The notes under the pieces are model-generated. The model did no database searches. It was not told the origin of the DNA and saw only the letters and a program-made list of their open reading frames with translations. Below, one piece after another: positions 27,965 to 37,524 of a stretch of 64,000 bases of DNA. A program made the position numbers and the translations under genes. Source of the DNA: Xenorhabdus hominickii (GTDB lineage: Bacteria > Pseudomonadota > Gammaproteobacteria > Enterobacterales > Enterobacteriaceae); NCBI RefSeq assembly GCF_002632725.1, contig NZ_NJAI01000008.1, positions 59,981-123,980 on the forward strand, read 5' to 3'. The first letter of the stretch is position 1. The number at the start of each line of letters is the position of its first letter.

Positions 27965-28862
27965 TACCAGCAGAGCTATCATTGCCAATATCGACATCAG
28001 TAAGAACTATGATGAAACACAGGGTTCGGATGATGTTCACTACCAAACTTTTGGCCGTATGGCTGCTTTCTTTGGCCGTGATATGCAAGCACATCGCCAT
28101 GATGGTTTTTTCCAACTGCATTATCTGGTCACGGGGCGGATTGAACTACAACTGGATGAGCTACGTTATTCTGTACAGGCACCTTTGTTTATTTTGACTC
28201 CACCTTCCGTTCCTCACGCTTTTTTTACACAAGAAGATACCGATGGTTATGTGCTGACAGTACGCCAAGAATTGATTACTCCACTACTCAGTTCGCTCTA
28301 TCCGACTCATCGTGAACTGGTTGATATTCCTGCCATCTGCCTTTCTGTCGCGGATAAACCCGAAGAACTGGAAACATTCAATCACTATTGGGCATTGATC
28401 GGACGCGAATCTGCCAATCAATTTGCCGGACGTGAACAATCGCTGGCATTTTTGGCTCAGTCATTGTTTACTTTTCTTCTGCGCAGCATTCCCCTTGATG
28501 ACCACCGTTCCGGTGGTGTTAGGGGTGAACTAAAACTATTTCAGCGTTTTAACCAGTTGGTTGATCAACATTACCATCAACATCTTGCCGTACCGAAATA
28601 TGCTGAACAATTGGGGGTTACGGAATCTCGTTTGAAAGATATGTGTCGGCGGTTTGCCAACCGACCACCAAAAAGATTAATCTTTGATCGGCTGTTACGA
28701 GAGGCTAAACGGCTATTGCTGTTTAGTGACAGTCCGGTGTTCGAAATAGCCTATCAGCTTGGGTTTAAAGACCCGGCTTACTTTGCCCGATTTTTTAATC
28801 GCTTGGTGGGGTGTTCGCCAAGTGTTTGGCGGGAAAGGAATGGGGTTAGGGAAAATAAATAA
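27948..28862 (+). CDS. hpaA: AraC-family regulator HpaA of the hpaBC hydroxylase genes
   Basis: A 304-residue activator. Residues ~55-140 form the cupin effector domain (MQAHRHDGFFQLHYLVTGRI), and ~205-300 hold the two AraC helix-turn-helix motifs (YAEQLGVTESRLKDMCRRFA; FEIAYQLGFKDPAYFARFFN). In E. coli HpaA activates hpaBC in response to 4-hydroxyphenylacetate. The longest frame starts at 27921; the ATG at 27948, spaced from GGAG and overlapping the hpaX stop by 17 bp, seems as good. hpaB follows after a 510-bp gap. Confidence 0.88.
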   Translation: MTAAHNTSRAIIANIDISKNYDETQGSDDVHYQTFGRMAAFFGRDMQAHRHDGFFQLHYLVTGRIELQLDELRYSVQAPLFILTPPSVPHAFFTQEDTDGYVLTVRQELITPLLSSLYPTHRELVDIPAICLSVADKPEELETFNHYWALIGRESANQFAGREQSLAFLAQSLFTFLLRSIPLDDHRSGGVRGELKLFQRFNQLVDQHYHQHLAVPKYAEQLGVTESRLKDMCRRFANRPPKRLIFDRLLREAKRLLLFSDSPVFEIAYQLGFKDPAYFARFFNRLVGCSPSVWRERNGVRENK

Positions 28863-29065
28863 TCTGTATGCCATTTATAAATAATTAATACTGCACTAAC
28901 GTAAGCTTTAAGATAAGAAAAATTGCACTTGTTTAATAAAATAGGAGCGTGATTATATCTATATTAACGCTTCATTATCTCATTTTGGTTAAAAAATCCA
29001 TTTAAGGGGAAATTGATTTTACACTATCGTTATGGAGGTAATACTCCCAGACGTGGTTGCACTAT

Positions 29066-29112
29066 TTTATAACTGATTTATAGCTGAGCCACAGTTTATA
29101 GCTGAGTCATAG
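29066..29112. repeat. 18-bp tandem repeats upstream of hpaB
   Basis: TTTATAGCTGAGCCACAG (29077-29094) is followed directly by TTTATAGCTGAGTCATAG (29095-29112), 16 of 18 identical, and preceded by a partial unit TTTATAACTGA. The period is close to two helical turns and the array lies ~260 bp before hpaB, so it could be a regulator (HpaA) binding array. I see no other feature in 28863-29372 except the hpaB leader. Confidence 0.5.
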
Positions 29113-29372
29113 CTGGAATAGTTGTTTCGTAACCATTTCCTGCCTGCATAGTCAGGCATAAAAACAATTATTATCAAAACACAAAGCCCATCACATTTAC
29201 GCAATAAATCATCTGCTTTTACCGAAAAGTACCCGCAAACCTTCCGAAAATCTCTTCAAGAGAAACGATTTAATCGCTTCAATCAAACAGTACAAGAAAC
29301 ATAAAATTAACACCTAATCCCCATATGGATAACAAATCAAAATAAGGGGATTTTTCGGAGCATGAGGTAGCC

Positions 29373-30935
29373 ATGAAAATAGAAGATTTGCGTACCGATC
29401 ATAAACGCCCGTTTACCAGCAAAGAATATTTGAATTCGCTTCAGGATGGCCGTGAAATTTATATCTACGGTGAACGTGTTAAAGATGTCACAACGCATCC
29501 GGCTTTTCGTAATGCCGCTGCTTCGGTTGGCCAACTGTATGATGCCCTTCATGCACCAGAAACCCACAATACCCTCTGTTGGGATACCGATACTGGCAAT
29601 GATGGCTACACACACAAATTTTTCCGTTTTGCTACCAGCGCCGATGATATCCGTCAACAACGTGATGCCATTGCTGAATGGTCGCGCCAAAACTACGGCT
29701 GGATGGGGCGCTCACCTGATTATAAAGCTGCATTTTGCTGCACATTGGGCGCTTATCCTGAGTACTATGGACAATTCGCTGACAATGCACGCAGTTGGTA
29801 TAAACGGATTCAAGAGAGCTGCATCTATTTCAATCATGCGATAGTTAACCCCCCCATTGATCGTCATAAGCCAGCAGATCAGGTCAAAGATGTTTTTATC
29901 CAAATTGAAAAAGAAACTGATGCAGGGATTATCGTCAGTGGTGCCAAAGTCGTCGCAACGAATTCGGCACTGACCCACTATAATTTTATCGGTTTTGGCT
30001 CTGCACAGGTTATTGGAGATAATCCCGATTTTGCCTTAATGTTTGTAGCTCCAATGGATGCCAATGGCGTTAAATTAATCTCTCGCGCCTCTTATGAACT
30101 GGTCGCTGGCGCTACCGGTACGCCTTTCGATTACCCTCTTTCCAGTCGGTTTGATGAAAATGACGCGATATTGGTGATGGATAAGGTGTTAATTCCGTGG
30201 GAAAACGTGTTAATTTATCGTGATTTTGATCGCGCCCGAAATTGGGCAGTACAAAGCGGATTTGCCCGACTGTTTCCCATGCAAGCCTGCGTGCGCCTTG
30301 CCGTTAAACTGGATTTCATCACGGCACTGCTGCAAAAAAGCCTTGAATGCACAGGTGTAGTAGATTTCCGGGGTGTTCAGGCCGATTTAGGAGAAGTCGT
30401 CGCATGGCGCAATCTGTTCTGGTCATTGACAGATGCGATGTGGGCTGAATCCAAGCCGTGGGAAAATGGCGCTTATCTGCCAGATACTCAAGCGATTCAA
30501 ACTTATCGCGTTATGGCACCTATGGCATACACAAAAATCAAAAATATCATTGAAAGTAATGTCACTAGTGGCTTGATTTATTTGCCATCTAGTGTACGTG
30601 ATATGAACAACCCTGAGATCAATAAATATCTTGAAAAGTATGTCCGTGGCTCTAATGGTATTGACCATATAGAGAGAATTAAAATTTTGAAATTAATGTG
30701 GGATGCCATTGGCAGTGAGTTCGGCGGTCGCCATGAATTATATGAAATCAATTATGCTGGCAGTCAAGACGAAATTCGCCTGCAATGTCTGCGCCATGCC
30801 TATGGCTCCGGTAATATGAAGAGAATGACAGAATTGGTGGATCGCTGTCTCTCTGACTATGATCTTAATGGCTGGACTACCCCCCATTTACACAATAACC
30901 ATGATATTAACTTGTTAGATAAGCTGCTGAAATAA
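29373..30935 (+). CDS. hpaB: 4-hydroxyphenylacetate 3-monooxygenase, oxygenase component HpaB
   Basis: FADH2-dependent ortho-hydroxylation of 4-hydroxyphenylacetate to 3,4-dihydroxyphenylacetate. It is 520 residues, the standard length, with family sequence throughout: RPFTSKEYLNSLQDGREIYI at the N-terminus, NHAIVNPPIDRHKPADQVKD, ETDAGIIVSGAKVVATNSAL (flavin/substrate region) and GSEFGGRHELYEINYAGSQD near the C-terminus. It relies on HpaC for reduced flavin. GAGG is near the ATG. hpaC follows by 21 bp. Confidence 0.95.
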   Translation: MKIEDLRTDHKRPFTSKEYLNSLQDGREIYIYGERVKDVTTHPAFRNAAASVGQLYDALHAPETHNTLCWDTDTGNDGYTHKFFRFATSADDIRQQRDAIAEWSRQNYGWMGRSPDYKAAFCCTLGAYPEYYGQFADNARSWYKRIQESCIYFNHAIVNPPIDRHKPADQVKDVFIQIEKETDAGIIVSGAKVVATNSALTHYNFIGFGSAQVIGDNPDFALMFVAPMDANGVKLISRASYELVAGATGTPFDYPLSSRFDENDAILVMDKVLIPWENVLIYRDFDRARNWAVQSGFARLFPMQACVRLAVKLDFITALLQKSLECTGVVDFRGVQADLGEVVAWRNLFWSLTDAMWAESKPWENGAYLPDTQAIQTYRVMAPMAYTKIKNIIESNVTSGLIYLPSSVRDMNNPEINKYLEKYVRGSNGIDHIERIKILKLMWDAIGSEFGGRHELYEINYAGSQDEIRLQCLRHAYGSGNMKRMTELVDRCLSDYDLNGWTTPHLHNNHDINLLDKLLK

Positions 30936-30956
30936 ATCAGTAGCAGGAGGCCTATT

Positions 30957-31475
30957 ATGTCTATAGAAAATGAACATCGCTTACGTTTTAGAGATGCGAT
31001 GGCAAGCCTTTCCGCTGCGGTGAATATCATCACCACGGATGGCCCGGCAGGGCGCTGCGGTATGACTGCAACGGCGGTGTGCTCGGTGACAGATACACCT
31101 CCGACTCTGATGATATGTATAAATCGTAATAGTGCTATGAACCCGGTTTTTCAAGAGAATGGTCAGTTGTGTGTCAATATCCTGAACCATGAACAGGAGT
31201 TGCTGGCCCGCCATTTCGCTGGCATGACCAAAGCCAGTATGGAAGAGCGTTTTGGCTGGGATATTTGGCAAAGTGGTTTATTGGGGCAACCAATGTTAAA
31301 AGGAACACTTGCCAATCTGGAAGGAAGTATCCAACAAGTACAGGAAGTCGGTACACATTATGTTTATTTAGTAGAAATAAAACAGATTATGGTCAGGGAA
31401 GACGGCCACGGTTTGATTTATTTTAAGCGTGATTTTCATCAAGTGATGGATAAAATCCTAGCTGTGGCGGTTTAA
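30957..31475 (+). CDS. hpaC: 4-hydroxyphenylacetate 3-monooxygenase, flavin reductase HpaC
   Basis: NADH:flavin oxidoreductase that supplies FADH2 to HpaB. It is 172 residues of the split-barrel flavin reductase family: FRDAMASLSAAVNIITTDGP, GRCGMTATAVCSVTDTPPTL (flavin-binding region), NVCQ-like ENGQLCVNILNHEQELLARH and ETHYVYLVEI-like VGTHYVYLVEI near the end. The Shine-Dalgarno is CAGGAGG. Last gene of the hpa locus. Confidence 0.94.
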   Translation: MSIENEHRLRFRDAMASLSAAVNIITTDGPAGRCGMTATAVCSVTDTPPTLMICINRNSAMNPVFQENGQLCVNILNHEQELLARHFAGMTKASMEERFGWDIWQSGLLGQPMLKGTLANLEGSIQQVQEVGTHYVYLVEIKQIMVREDGHGLIYFKRDFHQVMDKILAVAV

Positions 31476-31504
31476 TCCCCCTCATAAAAATTCAATTTCT
31501 CAAT

Positions 31505-31535
31505 AATGAAGGCTCGATAACAACGAGTCTTCATT
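31505..31535 (+). terminator. Probable terminator of hpaBC
   Basis: AATGAAGGCTCG and CGAGTCTTCATT form a 12-bp stem including one G-U pair around ATAACAA, 29 bp after the hpaC stop. Confidence 0.5.
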
Positions 31536-31544
31536 GCCATCTAT

Positions 31545-31641
31545 CTCCGTCGTCTTTCAGGTTAACTATATCGGATTATCTATGCTTCTGGAGTTTCGTT
31601 CCCACGCCATAAGCGCTGCCTCTTGAAATCCATTGGGTATA
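31545..31641. repeat. Degenerate copy of the dispersed intergenic repeat
   Basis: It has CCGTCGTCTTTCAG at one end and TCTTGAAATCCATTGGGTATA at the other, with TCTATGCTTCTGGAG inside; in reverse complement this follows the order of the 1433-1558 copy. The remainder of 31476-32275 (800 bp) is very AT-rich and, apart from the hairpin and the dtpB leader, shows nothing I can name. Confidence 0.65.
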
Positions 31642-32275
31642 TTCCCAATTGCTTATAAATACTGCACTGTTGATAAATCAATCACAAATAATTAATTTTA
31701 TTCATTCACAATTAAAAAACCTCAATTTGCAACACAAACTTACAACACAAAACAAAAGAGACAACCACCAAGAACGAATTTTTTTGCGGCTACAATGCAA
31801 TTCTAATCCTGTTAGGTACATAATTAACTGATAAATATTTAATCAACAAAAAGCTAATTAAAGTAAGTCAAATTTATACAGCCTTTATTATAAAATAAAA
31901 ATTTAATATATAGATAGAGCTGATGAAATGCGATAAACACATTGTTCCCTCTACAGCCCCACCAACAAATAACACGCCATTTTGATTCAATACCAACCAC
32001 ATTGATTTATTTACGAACACTTAACACATACATTAATAATTTTTGATATTAATTCAGTGAATATTTTGTCACATTTGACGTTATTTTTGGTGTTAGTGTG
32101 ATCAACCATTGAGAAGATATCAAATCAGTATATTAACCTTCCTTCCTTTACGATCACCTGAATAAATAAACAAAAGCACAACATATACAATACATTACAT
32201 CACAAATATGTTAACAGAAATATAGTCATCTGGATGTATTGTCCATCAAAATGAGAACTAACAGAGGCATTCACT

Positions 32276-33730
32276 ATGAATAAAACCACTCCGGTCGGTT
32301 TATGGGATCAACCAAAACCCTTTTTTATGATCTTTTTTGTGGAACTATGGGAACGGTTTGGTTTCTACGGCGTTCAAGGCATTCTTGCCGTTTATTTCGT
32401 TCACCAACTCGGTTTTTCAGAAGCACAAGCTTTTATCACTTTTGGGGCATTTACTGCACTGGTTTACGGCCTGATTTCTATCGGTGGTTATGTTGGTGAT
32501 CACTTACTAGGAACAAAACGCACCATTATTCTGGGTGCCATTGTAATGGCAATCGGCTATTTCATGATTGGCCTGTCTATCATGCATCCTGACCTGATTT
32601 TTTATGCATTGGGAACCGTCTCTGTCGGTAATGGCCTTTTCAAAGCCAACCCAGCCAGCCTGCTGGCAAAATGTTACCAGCCACAAGACCCACGTTTGGA
32701 TGGTGCATTTACGCTATTCTATATGTCCATCAATCTTGGTTCTCTGGTTTCTCTTTCTCTTGCTCCCGTCATTGCTGCAAAATATGGTTATGCAGTCACC
32801 TATAATATCTGTGGTATTGGTCTGATTATCGCCCTGCTGGTTTATATCGCCTGCCGCCGTATGGTGCATAACATCGGTTCAGAACCCGATCATGCTCCGG
32901 TAAACTATGCAATTTTGCTCATGGTTCTCATCGGTACAGTAATCACGATTGGCATCTGTACCTGGTTACTCCGCAATATAAAAATTGCCAATATCGCCCT
33001 GATGGTGATTTCCGCTGTTGCCGTTTTCATTTTCTTCTGGCAGGCATTTAAACAAGATCGCATTGGCCGTAATAAAATGTTCGTGGCATTTATTCTGATG
33101 CTTCAGGCTATCGTATTTTTCATCCTGTATAACCAAATGCCCACTTCCCTCAATTTCTTTGCCATCAATAACGTGCATCACCAAATTTTGGGTTTTGATA
33201 TCAATCCAATAAGTTTTCAGGCGCTAAATCCATTCTGGATTATCGTTGTTAGTCCAATATTGGCAGTTGCTTATACCAAGTTGGGTGCCAAAGGCAAAGA
33301 TTTTTCCATGCCAACAAAATTCACCTTCGGCATGTTTCTGTGTTCTCTGGGCTTCTTGACAGCCGCAGCTTCAGGTCTATTTGCCGATGAGAATGGCATA
33401 ACTTCCCCGTGGTTTATTGTGCTGGTTTATCTGTTCCAAAGTGTCGGCGAATTGATGATTAGTGCTCTGGGGCTGGCAATGGTAGCTGCGTTTGTTCCTA
33501 GCTATTTGACTGGCTTTATTCTGGGTATGTGGTTCCTGTCACAAGCTGCTGCATCAATACTGGGCAGTTATGTGGCAACCTTTACTGCCGCACCAGAAGG
33601 CGTGACTGATCCCCTGCAAACTCTGCCAATTTATACTGGTGTATTCAGTAAAATCGGGATTGCCACTCTGGTTGTTGCCGTGATTATGGCGTTCATGGTG
33701 CCATGGCTGAACCGTATTATGAAAGAATAA
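32276..33730 (+). CDS. dtpB: Proton-dependent di-/tripeptide transporter DtpB
   Basis: POT/PTR-family proton-coupled importer of di- and tripeptides, inner membrane, about 14 helices, 484 residues. The POT signature [20 protein letters not shown] carries the conserved ExxER motif. Later stretches ([60 protein letters not shown]) match E. coli DtpB more closely than DtpA as I recall them. Single gene with a long AT-rich leader, convergent with fbaA. Confidence 0.9.
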   Translation: MNKTTPVGLWDQPKPFFMIFFVELWERFGFYGVQGILAVYFVHQLGFSEAQAFITFGAFTALVYGLISIGGYVGDHLLGTKRTIILGAIVMAIGYFMIGLSIMHPDLIFYALGTVSVGNGLFKANPASLLAKCYQPQDPRLDGAFTLFYMSINLGSLVSLSLAPVIAAKYGYAVTYNICGIGLIIALLVYIACRRMVHNIGSEPDHAPVNYAILLMVLIGTVITIGICTWLLRNIKIANIALMVISAVAVFIFFWQAFKQDRIGRNKMFVAFILMLQAIVFFILYNQMPTSLNFFAINNVHHQILGFDINPISFQALNPFWIIVVSPILAVAYTKLGAKGKDFSMPTKFTFGMFLCSLGFLTAAASGLFADENGITSPWFIVLVYLFQSVGELMISALGLAMVAAFVPSYLTGFILGMWFLSQAAASILGSYVATFTAAPEGVTDPLQTLPIYTGVFSKIGIATLVVAVIMAFMVPWLNRIMKE

Positions 33731-33792
33731 CTGAAAGCTTAATCAGCCTGATTCTATTTGTTTCTATAAATCTACTTGTTCCTATAAATTAG

Positions 33793-33817
33793 TAGACTGC
33801 CCCCATAGGGCAGTCTA
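33793..33817. terminator. Bidirectional hairpin between dtpB and fbaA
   Basis: TAGACTGCCC and GGGCAGTCTA form a perfect 10-bp stem with a CCATA loop between convergent genes; an A-run follows on the plus strand. Confidence 0.6.
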
Positions 33818-33843
33818 AAAAAACTGTCTGCTATCGATACAAA

Positions 33844-34920
33844 TTACAGCACATCAACCGCATTCAGTTCTTTAAAGGCCTGTTCCAGACGAACAATCAT
33901 GGAAGCCTGACCAGCACGCAGCCAAACGCGTGGATCATAGAATTTCTTGTTAGGTTTGTCCGCACCTTCTGGGTTACCCAACTGGCCTTGTAGATAGCCT
34001 TCATTCTTTTTGTAATAATTCAGAATACCTTCCCAAGTCGCCCACTGGGTATCGGTATCGATATTCATTTTAATAACACCGTAGCTGACCGCTTCCTGAA
34101 TCTCTTCTGCCGTAGAGCCGGAGCCACCATGGAAGACAAAATCCAGGCTGTTATGTGGCAGGTTGAATTTTTCAGATACGTAATCCTGTGAGTTGCGCAG
34201 GATTGTCGGAGTCAGCTTAACATTACCCGGCTTATAAACACCGTGAACGTTACCAAAAGAGGCTGCGATAGTAAAACGTGGGCTGATCGCGTTTAATTTT
34301 TCATACGCGTAAGCGACGTCTTCTGGCTGAGTGTACAGGGAAGAACTATCCAAATGACTGTTATCAACGCCATCTTCTTCACCACCAGTACAACCCAGTT
34401 CGATCTCCAGCGTCATATCGATTTTCGCCATACGTGCCAGATACTGGCTGCAAATCTCAATATTTTCTTCCAGAGACTCTTCTGACAGGTCGATCATGTG
34501 GGAAGAGAACAGTGGCTTGCCTGTTTGTGCATAGTGCTTTTCACCTGCATCCAGCAGACCATCAATCCATGGCAGCAATTTACGTGCACAATGGTCGGTA
34601 TGCAGGATAACAGGCACACCGTAGTGTTCTGCCATCTGGTGAACATGGTGAGCACCAGAGATAGATCCCAGAATTGCCGCTTGCTGGCCTTCTGCTTTCA
34701 GACCTTTTCCTGCGAAAAATGACGCACCACCATTGGAGAACTGGATGATTACTGGAGCACGTACTTTTGCTGCTGTTTCCAACACTGCGTTGATGGAGTC
34801 AGTACCTACGCAGTTAACTGCCGGCAAAGCGAAGTTGTTTTCTTTGGCGATGGCAAAGACTTTTTGAACATCATCACCAGTGATGACACCCGGTTTTACG
34901 AAATCAAAAATTTTAGACAT
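33844..34920 (-). CDS. fbaA: Class II fructose-bisphosphate aldolase FbaA
   Basis: Zinc-dependent cleavage of fructose 1,6-bisphosphate to DHAP and glyceraldehyde 3-phosphate. It is 358 residues and close to E. coli throughout: MSKIFDFVKPGVITGDDVQK, zinc ligands in VILHTDHCARKLLPWIDG, LEIELGCTGGEEDGVDNSH, NVHGVYKPG and FHGGSGST. The frame extends upstream to 34974, but the ATG at 34920 gives the conserved N-terminus. Minus-strand glycolytic cluster epd-pgk-fbaA. Confidence 0.97.
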   Translation of the reverse strand: MSKIFDFVKPGVITGDDVQKVFAIAKENNFALPAVNCVGTDSINAVLETAAKVRAPVIIQFSNGGASFFAGKGLKAEGQQAAILGSISGAHHVHQMAEHYGVPVILHTDHCARKLLPWIDGLLDAGEKHYAQTGKPLFSSHMIDLSEESLEENIEICSQYLARMAKIDMTLEIELGCTGGEEDGVDNSHLDSSSLYTQPEDVAYAYEKLNAISPRFTIAASFGNVHGVYKPGNVKLTPTILRNSQDYVSEKFNLPHNSLDFVFHGGSGSTAEEIQEAVSYGVIKMNIDTDTQWATWEGILNYYKKNEGYLQGQLGNPEGADKPNKKFYDPRVWLRAGQASMIVRLEQAFKELNAVDVL

Positions 34921-34977
34921 GTTACGTGGTCCTGTATTGATATTGAACAGGCAGTAAACACTGCCTGCTAGCACAAC

Positions 34978-36144
34978 TTAGTTACTGTTAGCACGTTCTT
35001 CCAGCATCACAACGGCGGGCAGTTTTTTACCTTCAACGAATTCAAGGAAAGCACCACCACCAGTAGAGATGTAAGAAATCTTGTCAGCAATTTCAAACAG
35101 ATCGATTGCTGCCAAGGTATCACCGCCACCGGCAATAGAGAAAGCATCGCTCTCAGCAATCGCGCGGGCAACAATTTCAGTTCCTTTACGGAAGTTAGGG
35201 AATTCAAACACACCCACAGGGCCATTCCACAGAATGGTTTTCGCATTTTTCAGGATTTCAGCCAGACGTTCTGCAGAAGCATCACCTAAATCCAAGATCT
35301 GCTCTTCGTCTTTAATTTCGCTAGTGGATTTCAGAGTTGCTTCCGCAGTTTCAGAGAATTCAGTTGCAACGCGAACATCGTTAGGTACTGGAATATCACA
35401 ACTTTCCAGCAATTTTTTCGCTTCTGGAATCAAATCATCTTCGTACAGAGAACGACCTACATTATGGCCTTCTGCTGCAACGAAAGTATTGGCAATCCCA
35501 CCCCCCACAATGAGCTGATCAGCAATCTTGGACAATGAATCAAGAACAGTCAGTTTGGTTGAAACTTTAGAACCACCGACAATCGCTACCATTGGACGAG
35601 CAGGACTGTGCAACGCTTTGCCCAGTGCTTCCAGCTCCCTGGATAACAGAGGGCCGGCACAAGCGATCGGTGCAAATTTAGCAACGCCGTGAGTTGAGGC
35701 CTGAGCACGGTGTGCTGTACCAAAAGCATCCATTACATACACATCACACAATGCTGCATACTGTTTCGATAACGTTTCATCATCTTTTTTCTCACCTTTG
35801 TTGAAGCGCACGTTTTCCAGAACAACCAATTCGCCTTCCGCCAATTCAACGCCATCCAGATAATTTTTTTCCAAGCGAACAGGAGAAGAAAGTTTTTCTT
35901 TCAGGTAGTCAACGACAGGTTGCAATGAGAACTCTTCGTTGTATTCTCCCTCAGTCGGGCGTCCCAGGTGAGAAGTAACCATGACTTTGGCTCCCTGATT
36001 CAACGCAGACTCGATCGTCGGCAAAGACGCACGAATACGCGCATCAGAGGTAACTTTGCCATCTTTCACAGGCACATTCAGATCAGCACGGATCAGTACA
36101 CGTTTGCCCGCCAGATCTAAATCAGTCATCTTAATTACAGACAT
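34978..36144 (-). CDS. pgk: Phosphoglycerate kinase
   Basis: Transfers phosphate from 1,3-bisphosphoglycerate to ADP. It is 388 residues, the standard bacterial length. Features: [40 protein letters not shown], the hinge and nucleotide region [28 protein letters not shown] and the C-terminal [15 protein letters not shown] and [14 protein letters not shown]. The frame opens at 36159; the ATG at 36144 after GAGGATT is the start. It lies between epd and fbaA. Confidence 0.97.
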   Translation of the reverse strand: MSVIKMTDLDLAGKRVLIRADLNVPVKDGKVTSDARIRASLPTIESALNQGAKVMVTSHLGRPTEGEYNEEFSLQPVVDYLKEKLSSPVRLEKNYLDGVELAEGELVVLENVRFNKGEKKDDETLSKQYAALCDVYVMDAFGTAHRAQASTHGVAKFAPIACAGPLLSRELEALGKALHSPARPMVAIVGGSKVSTKLTVLDSLSKIADQLIVGGGIANTFVAAEGHNVGRSLYEDDLIPEAKKLLESCDIPVPNDVRVATEFSETAEATLKSTSEIKDEEQILDLGDASAERLAEILKNAKTILWNGPVGVFEFPNFRKGTEIVARAIAESDAFSIAGGGDTLAAIDLFEIADKISYISTGGGAFLEFVEGKKLPAVVMLEERANSN

Positions 36145-36229
36145 GGTGAATCCTCTCATTGATTCTCTATAAAATTACTCAACCTTCCGCTGTATGCCGT
36201 TTGTCAGTAACATCCGGCACAACAGAAGA

Positions 36230-37249
36230 TTATTTGAAACCCGTAGCAGCCATTGCCAACGTTGTATCAAGCATACGATTAGCAAAGCCCCACTCGTTAT
36301 CACACCACACAAGGGTCTTAATCAGATGTTTTCCGCTCACCCTTGTTTGTGTGCCATCGACAATGGCACTGTGGGGATCGTGGTTAAAATCCATTGAAAC
36401 CAATGGCAAATCAGTGAAATCCACTATACCACGAAATGAACTTATCGCTGATTTTTGCAGTAGTTGGTTGACATCACAGACACTAACGGCAGTACTGACT
36501 GTCACACTCAAATCAATCGCTGTCACATTGATGGTAGGTACTCGAACGGAAATGGCCTCAAACCGATCACTGAATTTGGGAAAGATACGTGTGATCCCCG
36601 CAGCCAGTTTTGTGTCAACAGGAATGATGGATTGACTGGCAGCCCGGGTTCGACGTAAATCACGGTGATAAGCATCAATCACAGGCTGATCATTCATGGA
36701 TGCGTGGATGGTTGTCACCGTCCCAGATTCAATATTGAATGCATCATCCAACACGCTGATGATCGGAATAATGCAGTTAGTCGTACAGGATGCATTGGAA
36801 ACTATGCAGTCTTCCGCCCTTAGCAATTCGTGATTCACACCATATACTACGGTTGCATCCAGACCGTTTCCTCCCGGATGAGAAAACAAAACTTTTTTAG
36901 CGCCACTGGCGATATGAGCTTCACCATCTACTCTCTCACCATATTTGCCCGTACAATCAAGTACAATATCAATACCTAGCTCTTTCCACGGCAAAGATGA
37001 GATATCGGGTTGATGAAACAACCGTATACTGTCATCTCCTACTTGCAGCAAATCGTTATTCAGGCGTACATCCCATGCAAAACGCCCATGACTGGAATCG
37101 TATTTCAATAAGTGAGCAATGCCTTCCGCATCCGCCAACTCATTAATAGCGATCACCGAAATTTCAGCTCGACGCCCAGATTCGTAGAGAGCACGCAGAA
37201 CACTACGCCCTATTCTCCCGAAACCATTAATCGCTACGTTGATTGTCAT
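36230..37249 (-). CDS. epd: D-erythrose-4-phosphate dehydrogenase
   Basis: NAD-dependent oxidation of erythrose 4-phosphate to 4-phosphoerythronate, feeding pyridoxal phosphate synthesis. It is 339 residues, a GAPDH paralogue: [20 protein letters not shown], catalytic Cys in [20 protein letters not shown], and [14 protein letters not shown] at the C-terminus. The context upstream of pgk-fbaA, as in E. coli, distinguishes Epd from GapA. Confidence 0.94.
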   Translation of the reverse strand: MTINVAINGFGRIGRSVLRALYESGRRAEISVIAINELADAEGIAHLLKYDSSHGRFAWDVRLNNDLLQVGDDSIRLFHQPDISSLPWKELGIDIVLDCTGKYGERVDGEAHIASGAKKVLFSHPGGNGLDATVVYGVNHELLRAEDCIVSNASCTTNCIIPIISVLDDAFNIESGTVTTIHASMNDQPVIDAYHRDLRRTRAASQSIIPVDTKLAAGITRIFPKFSDRFEAISVRVPTINVTAIDLSVTVSTAVSVCDVNQLLQKSAISSFRGIVDFTDLPLVSMDFNHDPHSAIVDGTQTRVSGKHLIKTLVWCDNEWGFANRMLDTTLAMAATGFK

Positions 37250-37463
37250 GTTACTCCCTGAATTTCTCTGTAGTCACGCAACCGCTTAGGATAACTGAGC
37301 AACAGCAGATTGTACGGATGATTCATCACAAAATTAACCAGATTGTGACAGACAAGACATTTTATTCGCCTAAACTGAAACGGTTCAGCTAGTGTGGAAG
37401 CAGATTACGAGAAAAAAAGCACGATGGCAAGCGCCATTAACAACATAACAAAGTCAGAATTGG

Positions 37464-37507
37464 ATAAAAAAAAGCGCATTCGCTCAGAAATTGATGCGAA
37501 TGCGCTT
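37464..37507 (-). terminator. Rho-independent terminator of tktA
   Basis: On the minus strand AAGCGCATTCGC pairs perfectly with GCGAATGCGCTT (12 bp, 12-nt loop) and is followed by a run of T. It starts ~18 bp beyond the tktA stop. Confidence 0.85.
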
Positions 37508-37524
37508 GCAGTTTCGTTTGCCGA

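Noticed and set aside
31649..31831. 60-codon plus-strand frame between hpaC and dtpB.
   Set aside because: Low-complexity AT-rich sequence beginning beside a degenerate repeat; no start signal.
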